From positions 5,022,001 through 5,086,000 of the forward strand of contig NC_014963.1 of NCBI RefSeq assembly GCF_000179915.2: a stretch of DNA of 64,000 nucleotides. The letters run 5' to 3'. Below the pieces are notes generated by a model, which worked only from the letters and a program-made list of their open reading frames with translations, had not been told where the DNA came from and ran no database searches. Positions within the stretch are counted from its first letter, which is position 1, and the number at the start of each line of letters is the position of its first letter. The stretch comes from Terriglobus saanensis SP1PR4 (GTDB taxonomy: Bacteria > Acidobacteriota > Terriglobia > Terriglobales > Acidobacteriaceae). This document shows, one piece after another, positions 1-9,254 of the stretch. Both the position numbers and the translations under genes were made by a program.

Positions 1-331
1 ACTCAGGGTTCTCAGCGCGTGCCCGTGCCACACCGCTATCCGTGGCCCAGTTATTGACGGCGATGCGTGTGAAGTGGCCATCCGGAGCGAGGTCCACAGC
101 ACCCACTCCTATGCCTCCAAGAGGAACGCCGCTTGGCCCTGGCGCGTCGTGCAGTGCGAGATAGTTGGGAGCCTCCGTATTCACGGTGTCCGTTGTGGCG
201 GCGAAGCGGCTGTTGGCCTGCTGTGCACCGTAATCTTCTCCTGCCTGTGAGTGCGCCTCGCAGGAAAGAAGCAGAACCATAGCCAGGGCGATTTCCGCGC
301 CCTGGATCCTCTTCGTAAAAATACTTTGCAT
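1..331 (-). CDS. GH116-type glycosidase, N-terminal part only
   Basis: The gene runs off the left edge; 110 residues are visible. Residues 1-30 form a signal peptide (positive N-terminus, hydrophobic stretch ending LLLSC, then SQA); LLSC could also be a weak lipobox. Residues 68-97 carry PLGGIGVG, then DGHF-R and NNW, the N-terminal signature of GH116 enzymes (GBA2-like beta-glucosidases/glucosylceramidases). A secreted or periplasmic glycosidase is inferred; catalytic residues lie outside the window. ATG at 331 is preferred because it gives a clean signal peptide; an in-frame GTG lies upstream. It is divergent from the TetR gene starting at 582, which may regulate it. Confidence 0.7.
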   Translation of the reverse strand, partial: MQSIFTKRIQGAEIALAMVLLLSCEAHSQAGEDYGAQQANSRFAATTDTVNTEAPNYLALHDAPGPSGVPLGGIGVGAVDLAPDGHFTRIAVNNWATDSGVARARAENPE

Positions 332-513
332 CGTTACCGTAGCCTTTGCATGTTTGCCAACAACTTTGTTTCTGAACTGGAACTCTGCCACATCTTTTCA
401 GAGGCACTCTTATTTGAGCACTTCACAATGCAGGACGCATAACCAGGTCCGCTATGGCAGAATGCAGAATTCGAAGACTTCTCAGAAACCGAATAAATTC
501 TTTTTGCGACTTT

Positions 514-527
514 ACCAATCGTTCGGT
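514..527. promoter_or_regulatory. Imperfect palindrome, candidate TetR operator
   Basis: The 14-mer ACCAATCGTTCGGT matches its own reverse complement at 10 of 14 positions (ACCnAnCGnTnGGT). It lies about 55 bp before the TetR-family start codon and between two divergent genes, the usual place for an autoregulatory TetR operator. Binding is inferred. Confidence 0.35.
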
Positions 528-581
528 ATCTATTATGCAGAGTCACTCAGACCTGACCGCTGTGGCGGTGCAAGGAGAGCT

Positions 582-1142
582 ATGGCAAACCGTATTATCA
601 GTGACGAAGATTTTCTTGCAGCAGCGCTCGAGCTATTTCGAACATACGGTTTCGACGGTGTGAGCCTCAAGCAGCTTGCCGATGCGACCGGGTTGGAAAA
701 AGCCAGTTTGTACTACCGCTATCCCGGCGGGAAGGATGAGATCGTCATTGCGGCTGCGCGGGAGGTCGCCAAGTGGTTTCAGGAGAACCTGATCGAGCCG
801 TTGAAAGGCGGAGGTTCGACGCGGAAGCGAATCCTGGCCACGGCGGAGCGCCTTAGAGAGTTCTACTTCGGCGGGTCGAAGGCCTGCGTCACAGATGTGT
901 TGTCTCTTCCGGGCGGACCGGACAAACTGCGAACGGCACTCAAAGGCGTCATGGAAGCGTTGATCCAATCGTTTACGGAGGTCGCCAGGGAAAGCGGTCT
1001 GTCCCCGTCGCTGGCCCGCTCGCGAGCTGAAGAGGCGCTTGTCCGCATCGAAGGCTCGCTCGTGGTGGCTCGTGTCCTGCGGGACACCTCGCCCTTTGAA
1101 CGAAGCCTCAAGGCGCTTCCGGAGCTTTTAACAAAAAGCTGA
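582..1142 (+). CDS. TetR/AcrR-family transcriptional regulator
   Basis: 186 residues. Residues 1-55 hold a TetR DNA-binding domain: an ALELFRTYGFDGVSLKQLA helix run, then a recognition helix around LEKASLYYRYPGGKDEIV. The remainder is a variable helical ligand-binding domain. The reading frame is open further upstream, but ATG 582 is preferred because AAGGAG sits at 572-577 with good spacing and the TetR domain starts there. These proteins are normally repressors released by a small ligand. The divergent GH116-type gene is the nearest candidate target; the ligand cannot be told from sequence. Confidence 0.85.
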   Translation: MANRIISDEDFLAAALELFRTYGFDGVSLKQLADATGLEKASLYYRYPGGKDEIVIAAAREVAKWFQENLIEPLKGGGSTRKRILATAERLREFYFGGSKACVTDVLSLPGGPDKLRTALKGVMEALIQSFTEVARESGLSPSLARSRAEEALVRIEGSLVVARVLRDTSPFERSLKALPELLTKS

Positions 1143-1231
1143 CCGACCTAAAAATGGAGTTGCGGTTTACAGGCAGCCCCGTTCACCAACTTCAAAGGCG
1201 TTGTTCACTACAACCATTTCGAGCAAAGATC

Positions 1232-2533
1232 TCAATTGCAGGTGCAGGTACCAGAAGAGCTCTGCGCAGAAGCGCAGGATCCGAGGACGATCGGCGGCCC
1301 TGGAGCGAGGATACAGGCGACGTGTCCACCCTTGCCTGCGCCGCGTACCGGCTCGATATCACCCGCAACGGCAATAGGTGGCTTATTTGTGCTGTCGTAA
1401 CTTATCTCAACCTTCGATTGATTGGCTTTGGTGATGGTATATGGCCACTCCGTCGTGTAATGCCCATCAGGCAAAAGCCCCCTGTAACTCGTCACCTTGT
1501 CGCCTATATAAACTCCGCCGGTACCCGCAACAATAAATCCACTGGCATTCAAGGACGAAGCATTTACGTTTCCCTTCGCATAGCCGTTGGAATCAGAGAA
1601 ACACCCTATAAATTCGTTATTGATTCCGCTGTCAACAAATCCATTGGTGTAGTTATCTTCAGTCTGGATCGCCATGATGATGTTGCGGAGACCCGACACG
1701 TACACCCCCGCTTCCGTACTGACAGTCGCACCATTCCAAATCACTTCGCCGGACATAAATCGGTTGTTCGCGCCGGCAAGATGTATCCCCGCCGTACCGT
1801 TGCGCTCAATCTGAAAGTTTGTAAAACTGCTATTCGTTCCAGAAGAAAAAATCCCATAAACCCCGTTATTGAAGACGTAAAAGTTATCAAAAAAGAGCAT
1901 GTAATTAAATGAGTTGATGTGGATTCCATCTGCTGAGCAGTTTGAAAACATCACTTCTTCGATATGGCCCCATTTTTGGGCGTTCACCGGCGCGGTCCGT
2001 TTATTGGAGGTATTCCACTCGGCCGGTCCGGTCAAAGTGGTCGCGGTAGAAAAGCAATTACCCGTCCCACCCTGGCGAGAGTTTCCATCCAGTGTGATCC
2101 CGTAGATGCTGAAGTTGAACGCAGAGGCGGGAACCGTTAGAACATCCGAAGCAGTGTGTGGCTTGAGTCGAAGGACCGAGGTTCCCCAACCATCTCCTTT
2201 AATATTTACAAACGCCTGGATCGAAAGCCCTGTTGTAAGGTAAATGCCCGCCGGGAAATACAGGATGCAGCCATCCTTCGGCCTTGTTCTGCCTGCGCAG
2301 GCTGTCATCGCTGCATTGGTTGCCGAAGTATCATCGGTTCTGCCATCTCCTGTAGCTCCATAGTTCACAACGTTCACAACAGGTGACTCAGGCCTGGCCC
2401 CATTAGCCGATGTACCAGGCCCCTCACTCGGAACCGTCCCCTGGCCTTGTCCTTGGCCTTGAGAAAAAATAGAGAAACAACAAAGCGAAGAGGCACACAG
2501 AAAATTGAAGAAGCGCTTCACGAATCCTCCCAT
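1232..2533 (-). CDS. Secreted pectate-lyase-like right-handed beta-helix protein
   Basis: 433 residues. An N-terminal signal peptide (hydrophobic 10-25) is followed by a low-complexity QGQGQGQG stretch. Residues 54-69 read NVVNYGATGDGRTDDT, the entry motif of the pectate lyase 3 / GH55-like beta-helix superfamily (tail-spike, polygalacturonase-like). The rest is rich in short N- and G-containing turns with hydrophobic strands, as in stacked parallel beta-helix coils. It probably binds or cleaves a polysaccharide outside the cell; no catalytic residue assignment is safe. It stands alone on the minus strand, convergent with the TetR gene. Confidence 0.7.
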   Translation of the reverse strand: MGGFVKRFFNFLCASSLCCFSIFSQGQGQGQGTVPSEGPGTSANGARPESPVVNVVNYGATGDGRTDDTSATNAAMTACAGRTRPKDGCILYFPAGIYLTTGLSIQAFVNIKGDGWGTSVLRLKPHTASDVLTVPASAFNFSIYGITLDGNSRQGGTGNCFSTATTLTGPAEWNTSNKRTAPVNAQKWGHIEEVMFSNCSADGIHINSFNYMLFFDNFYVFNNGVYGIFSSGTNSSFTNFQIERNGTAGIHLAGANNRFMSGEVIWNGATVSTEAGVYVSGLRNIIMAIQTEDNYTNGFVDSGINNEFIGCFSDSNGYAKGNVNASSLNASGFIVAGTGGVYIGDKVTSYRGLLPDGHYTTEWPYTITKANQSKVEISYDSTNKPPIAVAGDIEPVRGAGKGGHVACILAPGPPIVLGSCASAQSSSGTCTCN

Positions 2534-2683
2534 GGCGGCTTGAAGAGCCAGGACAACGTGAGCATAGCGAACATCACCTCAGCAAATGTCAATACGACGT
2601 CATTCGATTTTCTTGCTCCCATCCGTTAAGACCAAGTCCTGCGTTCTTCTTTCCGGCCATAAAAAATAGCCCATAAGAACTCA

Positions 2684-2816
2684 AATTATGGTCGATTGAA
2701 TACCATAATCTGGCCACCGGATCTCCTTTGCTTTGAATGTCGCTCTTCGGTACCGCTCCCAACTCTTGGGACCATAAGTTGGCCGAGACATTTCTAACGG
2801 ACCATAACCTGGCACA
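2684..2816. repeat. Cluster of ACCATAA-n2/3-TGGC motifs
   Basis: ACCATAATCTGGCCACC at 2702-2718, ACCATAAGTTGGCCGAG at 2771-2787 and ACCATAACCTGGCAC from 2801 share one core, and an inverted copy of CGACCATAATT lies at 2684-2694. Multiple spaced short repeats like this are typical of the ends of IS21-type elements. No transposase of that kind is present, so this may be a solo or decayed end. Confidence 0.4.
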
Positions 2817-3231
2817 TTCGTAACCGAACGGCGCTAATGGAGTTTGGGACAGGTGTACACCCTTCGTTCAATGAGTGACTCGGCCTGATATGGAGTGACC
2901 GTGTCAACACCGCCAAATCTGTGGGTTTGTTTTTGTCGTTGTCGTTGCTTTCGTCCTTTCCCGAAGACAGAGCGAGCAGCAGTCGGGGCAGTTTTGAGCG
3001 ACGATTGATCAGTCTGATATTCGCGGGTCGAAACCGCATAATCATGATCCGTCGGGAGCTGCCTCTGACTGTTATCGCGAGTCCGGTTGAGCCTGTCGCA
3101 TAGGCCGAGCGAGGGTTCTCCTTCGTGCTTGCCCTGGCTGCTGCTGGCTCTGTGTTCGAGATGGATGTCAGCGTTCATTGAAAGTGTTCTTGTCTTTTTC
3201 CTTCTTAGGAGGTTTTTCTTTTGCGTTATTG
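2817..3231. other. Spacer beside the IS110 remnant, no supported gene
   Basis: About 400 bases with no gene I can support. A 114-codon open frame exists on the minus strand at 2834-3178, but its composition is low-complexity and basic and it overlaps other equally weak frames. It lies directly downstream of the IS110 transposase stop, so part of it is probably the non-coding end of that element. Confidence 0.4.
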
Positions 3232-4358
3232 TCAGGCTGCAACTTGCTGCCTGGAGACAGTCTCTGCTCTGGTTCCAATAGCCCAGATAAAGCCCAGCAG
3301 CTCTCGAGCTACAGCTGTGACGATCTTCCTCTGATCCTTGCCGGCCGCGCCCAGCTTCATATATCGCTTATGCAACCGGTGTTGCGCCTTCCACGCAATC
3401 TCCTTGGTCTCTTGTGAAATGGTCTCCTGTCGTCTGCGCAGACCGTACCAGATACCTGGTGGACGACGATAGCTCCATGCGGCTTCGACAACGATGCGTC
3501 GGAGGTGCGCGTTGCCGGTCTTCGTGATGCCTCCGCGTCTGGTTCGCTTGCCGCTGGAATCCTCGCTCGGTACAACGCCGCAGTAACCCATCAGCTGGCG
3601 AGCGCTCTCAAAGCGAGATACCTGGCCCAACTCGCTCGCAATGGTGACCGCCGAGATATCTGCAATACCGCGCAGTGCCTGTAGATCGTTGATGACTTGT
3701 TGCAGCGCCGGAGATGCCAGCTTCACCGCTTCCATGATGCTTGCTCCAGTCGTGCGACCCGCTCCCGCATGTGCTCGACCTCGTGCAGATAATCCTGGCG
3801 CGTAGACTCTTGCGCGATCTGGGTGAAACGCAGCTGCGCGACCCAGATTAGATAGGGTCGTGTCCACGGCCTGACTCCGGTCGGTGGACGCTGACCGGAG
3901 CGCAGAAGGAACTTGCTCAAGCGATGCCGCGCTCGGGTCTGATCCTGCTTGGCTGCCTCGCGGGCTCGCACCAAATCGCGTAACGCTTCCGACCCCTCAT
4001 CCGGAACCCACACCGCCGTCAGATCCCCGGACCGATAGCACCGTGCCAGCTTCTCAGCATCCCGCCGGTCCGTCTTCACTCGATCGCCAGCCTTGACTGG
4101 TACCAGCGTAGGTGCCACAACCTCGCACTCGACGCCCAGTTCCGCGAGCTGCCAGTACACGACGTAGCCCGTCGGCCCGGCTTCATAACAGGCTCTCAAC
4201 TTGGCGGCCGGACCAAGCTTCTTGATCAACCTGCGGATAGACTCAGCACGGTTGGGAATCGTTCCCAGGCTCCGAACCTCACCTTCCGGCTCCGCGACCG
4301 CCACGGCGATCGTCTCAGCATGGACATCCAAACCTAGAAATCGTACCTTCTCCTTCAT
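3232..4358 (-). pseudogene. IS110-family transposase broken by a single-base frameshift
   Basis: The 5' part (4358 down to about 3745) encodes the RuvC-like DEDD domain: FLGLDVHAETIAVAV, then CYEAGPTGY and KTDRRDAEKLA. The 3' part, in another frame and ending at 3232, encodes the transposase-20 domain with LRGIADISAVTIASELG, a GYCGVVPSEDSSG serine region and KTGNAHLRR. The frames meet at 3741-3745, where adding one base after the RLEQ codons restores RLEQ-SIMEAVK. IS110 enzymes are not known to need programmed frameshifting, so this copy is probably dead, unless it is a sequencing error. In this family a bridge RNA comes from a non-coding end, here most likely 4359-4530. Exact element ends are not visible. 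Confidence 0.8.
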
Positions 4359-4639
4359 GACCGGCTTCCTTCCGCTTGTGGCTCTGAACTGCGCGCCCTT
4401 CGACGCTCACAGCTTAACCCACGGTCGGCGCATCGGCGCCGGTCACTCCATACTGACTGTTAGCACCGCTTGAGATCGAGAAGGACGTACACGCCGACTT
4501 CCTGTCACTCTTCCAATGGGAGTGTTCCAGTGACGTGATTGACGATGCGGAGGTCCGAAGATATGGTGGCAAGGTTGTGAGAGAAAGATCATCCTCTCCG
4601 TTGCCTGCCGACACATTGCGGGTTTCCTGTGGAGTTTTT

Positions 4640-6667
4640 ATGACGATAGAGAACCCTGAAGAGTTGAGCGAATCGACGCGGACAACGAAAGCTGGGCTCG
4701 CAGCAGCCATCGTCCTTGTTCTGATTTTCTTCGCGCAGTGTGTCTCTACGGCCAGAAGAGATTCGGTGAGTTGGGACGAATCCCAGCACCTCTACTCGGG
4801 ATGGCTATCGTGGAAACAAGCGGACTTCGGCTTCAATCCGGAGGTTCCGCCCCTGGTCAAAATGTGGTGCGCGATACCGCTTCTCCATCGCAACATGACT
4901 CAGCCTCCTTACATCGGAGGCTCGTTCAAAAAAGAAGGCTTTGTCCTTGGCCAACGTTTTTTGGCCGCCAATGGCATTGACCCAACCTTGATCCCGGCTC
5001 GTCTCATGGCCGCTCTGCTCAGCGCGCTGTTGGCGATCACCATCTTTCTGGCTGCCCTGGAAATGTACGGCCAGACGGCAGCGCTGTTGGCGCTGGCCCT
5101 GTTCTGCTTCGATCCCAACTTCCTGGCGCACGGAGCATTCGTTACCACGGATGTTGGGGCATCGTTCACTCTGCTTCTATCCACCTACCTGTTCTACCGC
5201 GTTTTGAAAGCCCCCTCGGCTCTTCGAGTCATATGGCTGGGCATCGCCGTAGGCATGACCCTGACCGCCAAGTTTACGGGCATCTTCGTCCTCCCGATGA
5301 TTGTCGTTGTCTCGCTCCTTGACCTCTGGAATCGAAGGGCCGCCCACGTCAGGAAGCACAGAGAAGCGAGCGGCCCACAACTGACCATGGTGGTTGCGTC
5401 CATTTCAGCGATGGGCCTGTTTTTCATCTGGGCGATCTATCGCTTCCGCTTCGCGGCACGACCTGCGAACCTTGCCCTGGATCCTGTGACGAACCAGTAT
5501 CTGCAGGAGCTCTCCTCACCCCTCAGTCGTTCCATGTTGCTTTGGGTCGCGAACCATCACCTGCTGCCGGAGGCATACCTTTACGGCCTCGCGGACACCA
5601 AGATCTCAGCGGCGTCGCTGCCGAGTTATCTCTTCGGACACCTGACTCATCAGGCATCACGCTGGTACTACCCGGCCGCGTTGACCATCAAGTCCACACT
5701 CCCGTTCCTCCTTCTGCTGCTTGTTACCATCGTGGCGCTGGCCAGCAGACGCTGGCAGATCCGGCGGGAAGCCATCGTTCTGATGGTTCCACCCGCTGTA
5801 CTCTTCGTTCTTGCGAGTACCTCTGATATCGGAATTGGCTTCCGCCATCTCCTCCCGATCTTCCCGATGCTGTACATCCTGATTGCCGGATGTGCGACAC
5901 ACCTCGTGCATCGGAATCGCAACCTGGCCTATGTCCTGGGCGCTCTGCTGCTCTGGCAGATTGGAACGTCGGAGCTCTCACGCCCCGGCCTGGTTGCCTA
6001 CGCGAACGAGGCTTGGGGCGGGCCCGCAATGACCCATCTCTATCTCACCGATTCAAATACGGATTGGGGCCAGCAGTTACGCTATGTGAAGACCTACCTC
6101 GATCAGCATCCGAACGAGCCCTGTTACTTCGCCTACTTCGAACAGGGTCCGGTCGACTTCCGCGACTACGGCGTTCGCTGCCAGGTCCTGCCCACCGGTT
6201 CTGGCACCTGGACGGGAATGACTTCGATGCACTTCGGTTCGAATCCCTCTGTCTCTGGCCTCGTCCTGGTGAGCGACGGCGTCTTGGCAGGTGCGGACAT
6301 TCCCGGCAAGACGAACCCTTACGCAACGTTCCAAACCCTGCGGCCGGATGCCGTGATCGACCGCGCCGTTTACGTGTACAAAGGACAATTCAAACTTGGC
6401 CCTGCGGCCGCTCTCGAACATGTAGAGGGATCAGGAATATTTCTGACACAAGGACGAACCCAGGAGGCACTCGTTGACGCAGAATTAGCCACCCGCCTGG
6501 ACCCTGAGAGCGCGACGGCCTGGGAAGCCAAAGGCGACGCACTCGCCGCCATGGGGCGCCGCGCCGAGGCTCACATCGCTTACCAGATTGCGCTTGAAGC
6601 TCCAGAACTTGACCCGGTGTTCGAGCAGGAATTAGTGAGAGCCCTGCGAAGGAAAGCCGGTGCCTAG
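4640..6667 (+). CDS. Multi-pass membrane glycosyltransferase-like protein with C-terminal TPR
   Basis: 675 residues. One N-terminal membrane helix is followed by a periplasmic DSVSWDESQHLYSGW segment, resembling the acidic-residue loop of GT39/GT83 lipid-phosphate-sugar-dependent transferases, then about ten membrane helices. A soluble part follows, and residues from about 590 form a TPR-like pair (ALVDAELATRLDPESATAWEAKGDALAAMGRRAEAHIAY). The likely role is transfer of a sugar from a polyprenyl-phosphate donor to protein or lipid at the outer face of the inner membrane; donor and acceptor are unknown. ATG 4640 is chosen because GGAG sits at 4631-4634; the frame is open back to 4535. Confidence 0.6.
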   Translation: MTIENPEELSESTRTTKAGLAAAIVLVLIFFAQCVSTARRDSVSWDESQHLYSGWLSWKQADFGFNPEVPPLVKMWCAIPLLHRNMTQPPYIGGSFKKEGFVLGQRFLAANGIDPTLIPARLMAALLSALLAITIFLAALEMYGQTAALLALALFCFDPNFLAHGAFVTTDVGASFTLLLSTYLFYRVLKAPSALRVIWLGIAVGMTLTAKFTGIFVLPMIVVVSLLDLWNRRAAHVRKHREASGPQLTMVVASISAMGLFFIWAIYRFRFAARPANLALDPVTNQYLQELSSPLSRSMLLWVANHHLLPEAYLYGLADTKISAASLPSYLFGHLTHQASRWYYPAALTIKSTLPFLLLLLVTIVALASRRWQIRREAIVLMVPPAVLFVLASTSDIGIGFRHLLPIFPMLYILIAGCATHLVHRNRNLAYVLGALLLWQIGTSELSRPGLVAYANEAWGGPAMTHLYLTDSNTDWGQQLRYVKTYLDQHPNEPCYFAYFEQGPVDFRDYGVRCQVLPTGSGTWTGMTSMHFGSNPSVSGLVLVSDGVLAGADIPGKTNPYATFQTLRPDAVIDRAVYVYKGQFKLGPAAALEHVEGSGIFLTQGRTQEALVDAELATRLDPESATAWEAKGDALAAMGRRAEAHIAYQIALEAPELDPVFEQELVRALRRKAGA

Positions 6668-7258
6668 ACCGTGATGCATCGACTCCGATCACCTCGTTGC
6701 TTCCTGCTGTCACAGGTAGCCATCACAGCTGGAAGAACGCTAAAGTAGAGCCGGCTTTGCTCCGGTCATTTGCTAACGAACTGAAGAGCAAGCCTTCGAA
6801 AGGAACTGCTCTCGTCTGTCGATAAATCGCCAATGCGTTGGCCCTACCTTTCGATACTTCATGAAGCACTTCCAACTCACGTGCTGAGATCGAGTCTTCC
6901 GTGGCGCGATCGCCTCAATTCCACTAATGTCTGGCATGTCCATGAGCGTGACGTCCGGACGGTGGGTTCGTGGAAATAGTGAAGCTTGATAGCAAAGTCA
7001 GCGGATAAAGCTTGGTCATGAACGGTCCCTGCATAATCCCCAGCAACTGATAAGGGTGAGCTGGGTTGCGTGCTTCGGTGTACCGGATTGACCGTGGAAG
7101 TCGCAAAGCGTGCAGCCCTTGCTGCGGTGCTGTAAGCCGTTGATCCTTGAATCGGGTGTCCGTCACGGCAGAGGTCAGAATCGCTCAATCCTATCGAGGA
7201 TCAGGGAGCTAGAACCTAATTAGGCGAGCAGACTCCTACACATATGGCAGAACAGAAA
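6668..7258. other. Long spacer without a supported gene
   Basis: About 590 bases separate the membrane protein gene from dnaN. Two overlapping minus-strand frames (6877-7188 and 6924-7166) are open, but neither has a start context or family resemblance I can defend. The sequence is not of lower complexity than its surroundings. It could be decayed coding DNA, a mobile-element end, or a structured RNA. Confidence 0.4.
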
Positions 7259-7301
7259 ATTCCGGCATAATGTGACCACTTGGCCACATTATGCCCGGAA
7301 T
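7259..7301 (-). terminator. Long hairpin 3' of dnaN, likely terminator
   Basis: An almost perfect inverted repeat: ATTCCGGCATAATGTGACCA (7259-7278) pairs with 7281-7301 apart from one extra C and one mismatch, leaving a two-base loop. Read on the minus strand, downstream of dnaN, it runs into ATTTTCTGTT, as expected for an intrinsic terminator. Its arms also carry CATAATGTGGCCA, very close to the motif at 2705-2717, so a mobile-element end is an alternative. Confidence 0.5.
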
Positions 7302-7344
7302 AACAGCTTTAAAACCACCAAGACCTTCTTCTAGCTACGAAGGA

Positions 7345-8538
7345 TCAGATGCGCATCGGCATGAGGATGTAGCGGTACTTCTGGTCTTCGTTGGAGTCTT
7401 CCGGGCGCATCTGACCGGCGGACTGGGCGTCCTTGAACTCCAGGCGGACTTCGCCGGTATTGCCGATTGCCTTGAGGAAGTCTATGAGGTATTGAGAATT
7501 GAAGCCGACGACGAGGGGGTCGTAGTTGTAGGGCGTCTCGATGATGTCTTCCGATTCGCCGGAGTCGGTGGAGGAGCTGGAGATGCGGAGCTCGTTCTGT
7601 TCCAGGCGGATCTTCACCGCGCCGGAGCGCTCGTCGGCGAACTGGGCGACGCGCTGCAGGGCTCCCATCAGGTCTTCCGAACGGACGATAACGAACTTGT
7701 TGTTGTCGCGCGGCAGGACAGCTTCGTAGTTCGGGAACTGGCCCGTTAGCTTGCGGCTGGTCAGGACGCGTCCGCCGATACGGAAGAAGAGCGTGGTGTC
7801 ATCGTCCGCAAACTCGACGTAGTCTTCTTCCTCGGTGGCGGCGTTGGAGTTCGCCAGAAGCGAGGAGAGTTCGCCGAGCGCTTTGCGCGGGATGAGCGTC
7901 TTCTTCTCGCCGGAGACGCCGGCGAGGTTTTCGCCCAGGCGCTCGATGTGCGCCAGGCGATGCCCGTCGGTTGCCACCATGGCCATACTCTCCGCCTTGA
8001 GGACGAGAAGGGCACCGTTGAGGGTGTAGCGCGACTCTTCGCTGGAGATGGAGAAGATCGTTTTCGCGATCATGCTGCGCAGGGCGGGAACGGCTATTTT
8101 GATCGAACCCGTCGTGGGGAACTCGGCCACCTGGGGGAAGTTGGCGCGGGCCATGCCCACCATCTTGGTGTTCGAGCGACCGGCGCGAATCTGAACCCAG
8201 TGGTTGTCCATGAGCTTGATGGAGATTTCGCCGTCCGGAAGTAACTTGATGTAGTCGTAGAGCTTGCGGGCGGGGATCGTGCACGCGCCGGGCTTCTTCA
8301 CCTTGGCCGCGCAGGAGGTCCGCAGCGACTGATCCAGGTCCGTGGCCGTGATGGTCAGACGGTCTTCGTCGGCCTCGAAGAGGAAGTTCGACAGGATCGG
8401 GATCGTGGTCTTGCGCTCGACGACAGACTGCGCCGCGGTGAGTTCGCGCAGAAGCTCCGAACGGGAGACGGTGATCTCCAGATTGCCGGTAGGTGCAGCG
8501 GAGGTGCCAGAGGAGAGCGGAGAGGCAGCGGTCGACAC
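7345..8538 (-). CDS. dnaN: DNA polymerase III beta subunit (sliding clamp)
   Basis: 397 residues, three clamp domains in order. Recognisable blocks are ITVSRSELLRELTAAQSVVERKTTIPILSNFL near the N-terminus, TDLDQSLRTSC, ATDGHRLAHIE in the middle domain, and the C-terminal YRYILMPMRI (the usual end is a Y-ILMPMR-L-like motif). The protein forms the ring that tethers replicative polymerase to DNA. The start is taken as GTG 8538 because GGAGG lies nine bases upstream; it leaves about 18 residues before the conserved first strand. The frame continues to 8727 without support. dnaA is not adjacent in this window. Confidence 0.95.
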   Translation of the reverse strand: MSTAASPLSSGTSAAPTGNLEITVSRSELLRELTAAQSVVERKTTIPILSNFLFEADEDRLTITATDLDQSLRTSCAAKVKKPGACTIPARKLYDYIKLLPDGEISIKLMDNHWVQIRAGRSNTKMVGMARANFPQVAEFPTTGSIKIAVPALRSMIAKTIFSISSEESRYTLNGALLVLKAESMAMVATDGHRLAHIERLGENLAGVSGEKKTLIPRKALGELSSLLANSNAATEEEDYVEFADDDTTLFFRIGGRVLTSRKLTGQFPNYEAVLPRDNNKFVIVRSEDLMGALQRVAQFADERSGAVKIRLEQNELRISSSSTDSGESEDIIETPYNYDPLVVGFNSQYLIDFLKAIGNTGEVRLEFKDAQSAGQMRPEDSNEDQKYRYILMPMRI

Positions 8539-9254
8539 GGTTTGAATCCTCCAGGTGCTTTTACGGGCGGTTGGCAACAAGCGTATCACTGCCTTCACGA
8601 GCAGCGATATGGGTTTGATTCTAGCGGGTGTTGCGATGTTTTTCAGGATGTGGATTGCTGGGCTTTCTTTAGGAAAACGGGGTGTTTGTTTTTGTTCGTG
8701 CCAGCGACGAAGGCTTCTAAAAAACAACAGATAAATAAGAGACTTTTCTAGTAGCAGTAGTCGTTGCTGTTGGAAAAGTGGAAGAACGTCTTATGTGACA
8801 GAGAGCACGTGGGTTGAGTGCGTGTCCTGAAATAGAAAACAGGCCCTGCGAAAACCGGAAGATGCGGAAGGTTGGAGGGAACCTGCCGCCAGCGTCACGG
8901 GATGTGCGCATTCTGCACAACCGAAGAGCATCCACAGGTGAAAGAAACGGGTGGGATTAACGGAAAAGGCGGTCCGGGCCAAGTGGGCCGCGACCGTTCG
9001 CATGCCGTAATTTCAACAGTCCTCGTAGGAAGTCGAGGAAAGCTGGACTTATCCACGGTTTCCACGGAAATCGGAGGGGTGTGGAGGACGAGGGACGGAA
9101 TCTCCTCTCCTGGGGCATTGGATTGCAGGGTGAAGCGGTTATTTCTTTTTGGTCATGCCTCGAAAGCGGGACATGAAAAAACGCAGGTGGAATAGTATGT
9201 TCTGCTTGGGATATCTACTATCCTTTTTGTGCAAGACTTTGCAAGGATGTATCT
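8539..9254. other. dnaN upstream region, candidate replication origin
   Basis: About 715 bases without a supported gene. It holds TTATCCACG at 9049-9057 (one mismatch to the DnaA box), GCATCCACA near 8928-8937 and TGTGGATTG near 8648-8657 (two mismatches each). TGTGGACAA (one mismatch) lies just beyond, near 9310. An A+T-rich stretch sits at 8714-8752. This fits an oriC-like region beside dnaN, but box density is moderate and dnaA is absent. Confidence 0.3.

Noticed and set aside
51-407. 118-codon minus-strand frame at the left edge
   Set aside because: A different frame of the same strand gives a signal peptide and the GH116 signature, so this one is a shadow.
2834-3178. 114-codon minus-strand frame
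   Set aside because: Basic, low-complexity, no start context; sits in what is probably the end of the IS110 element.
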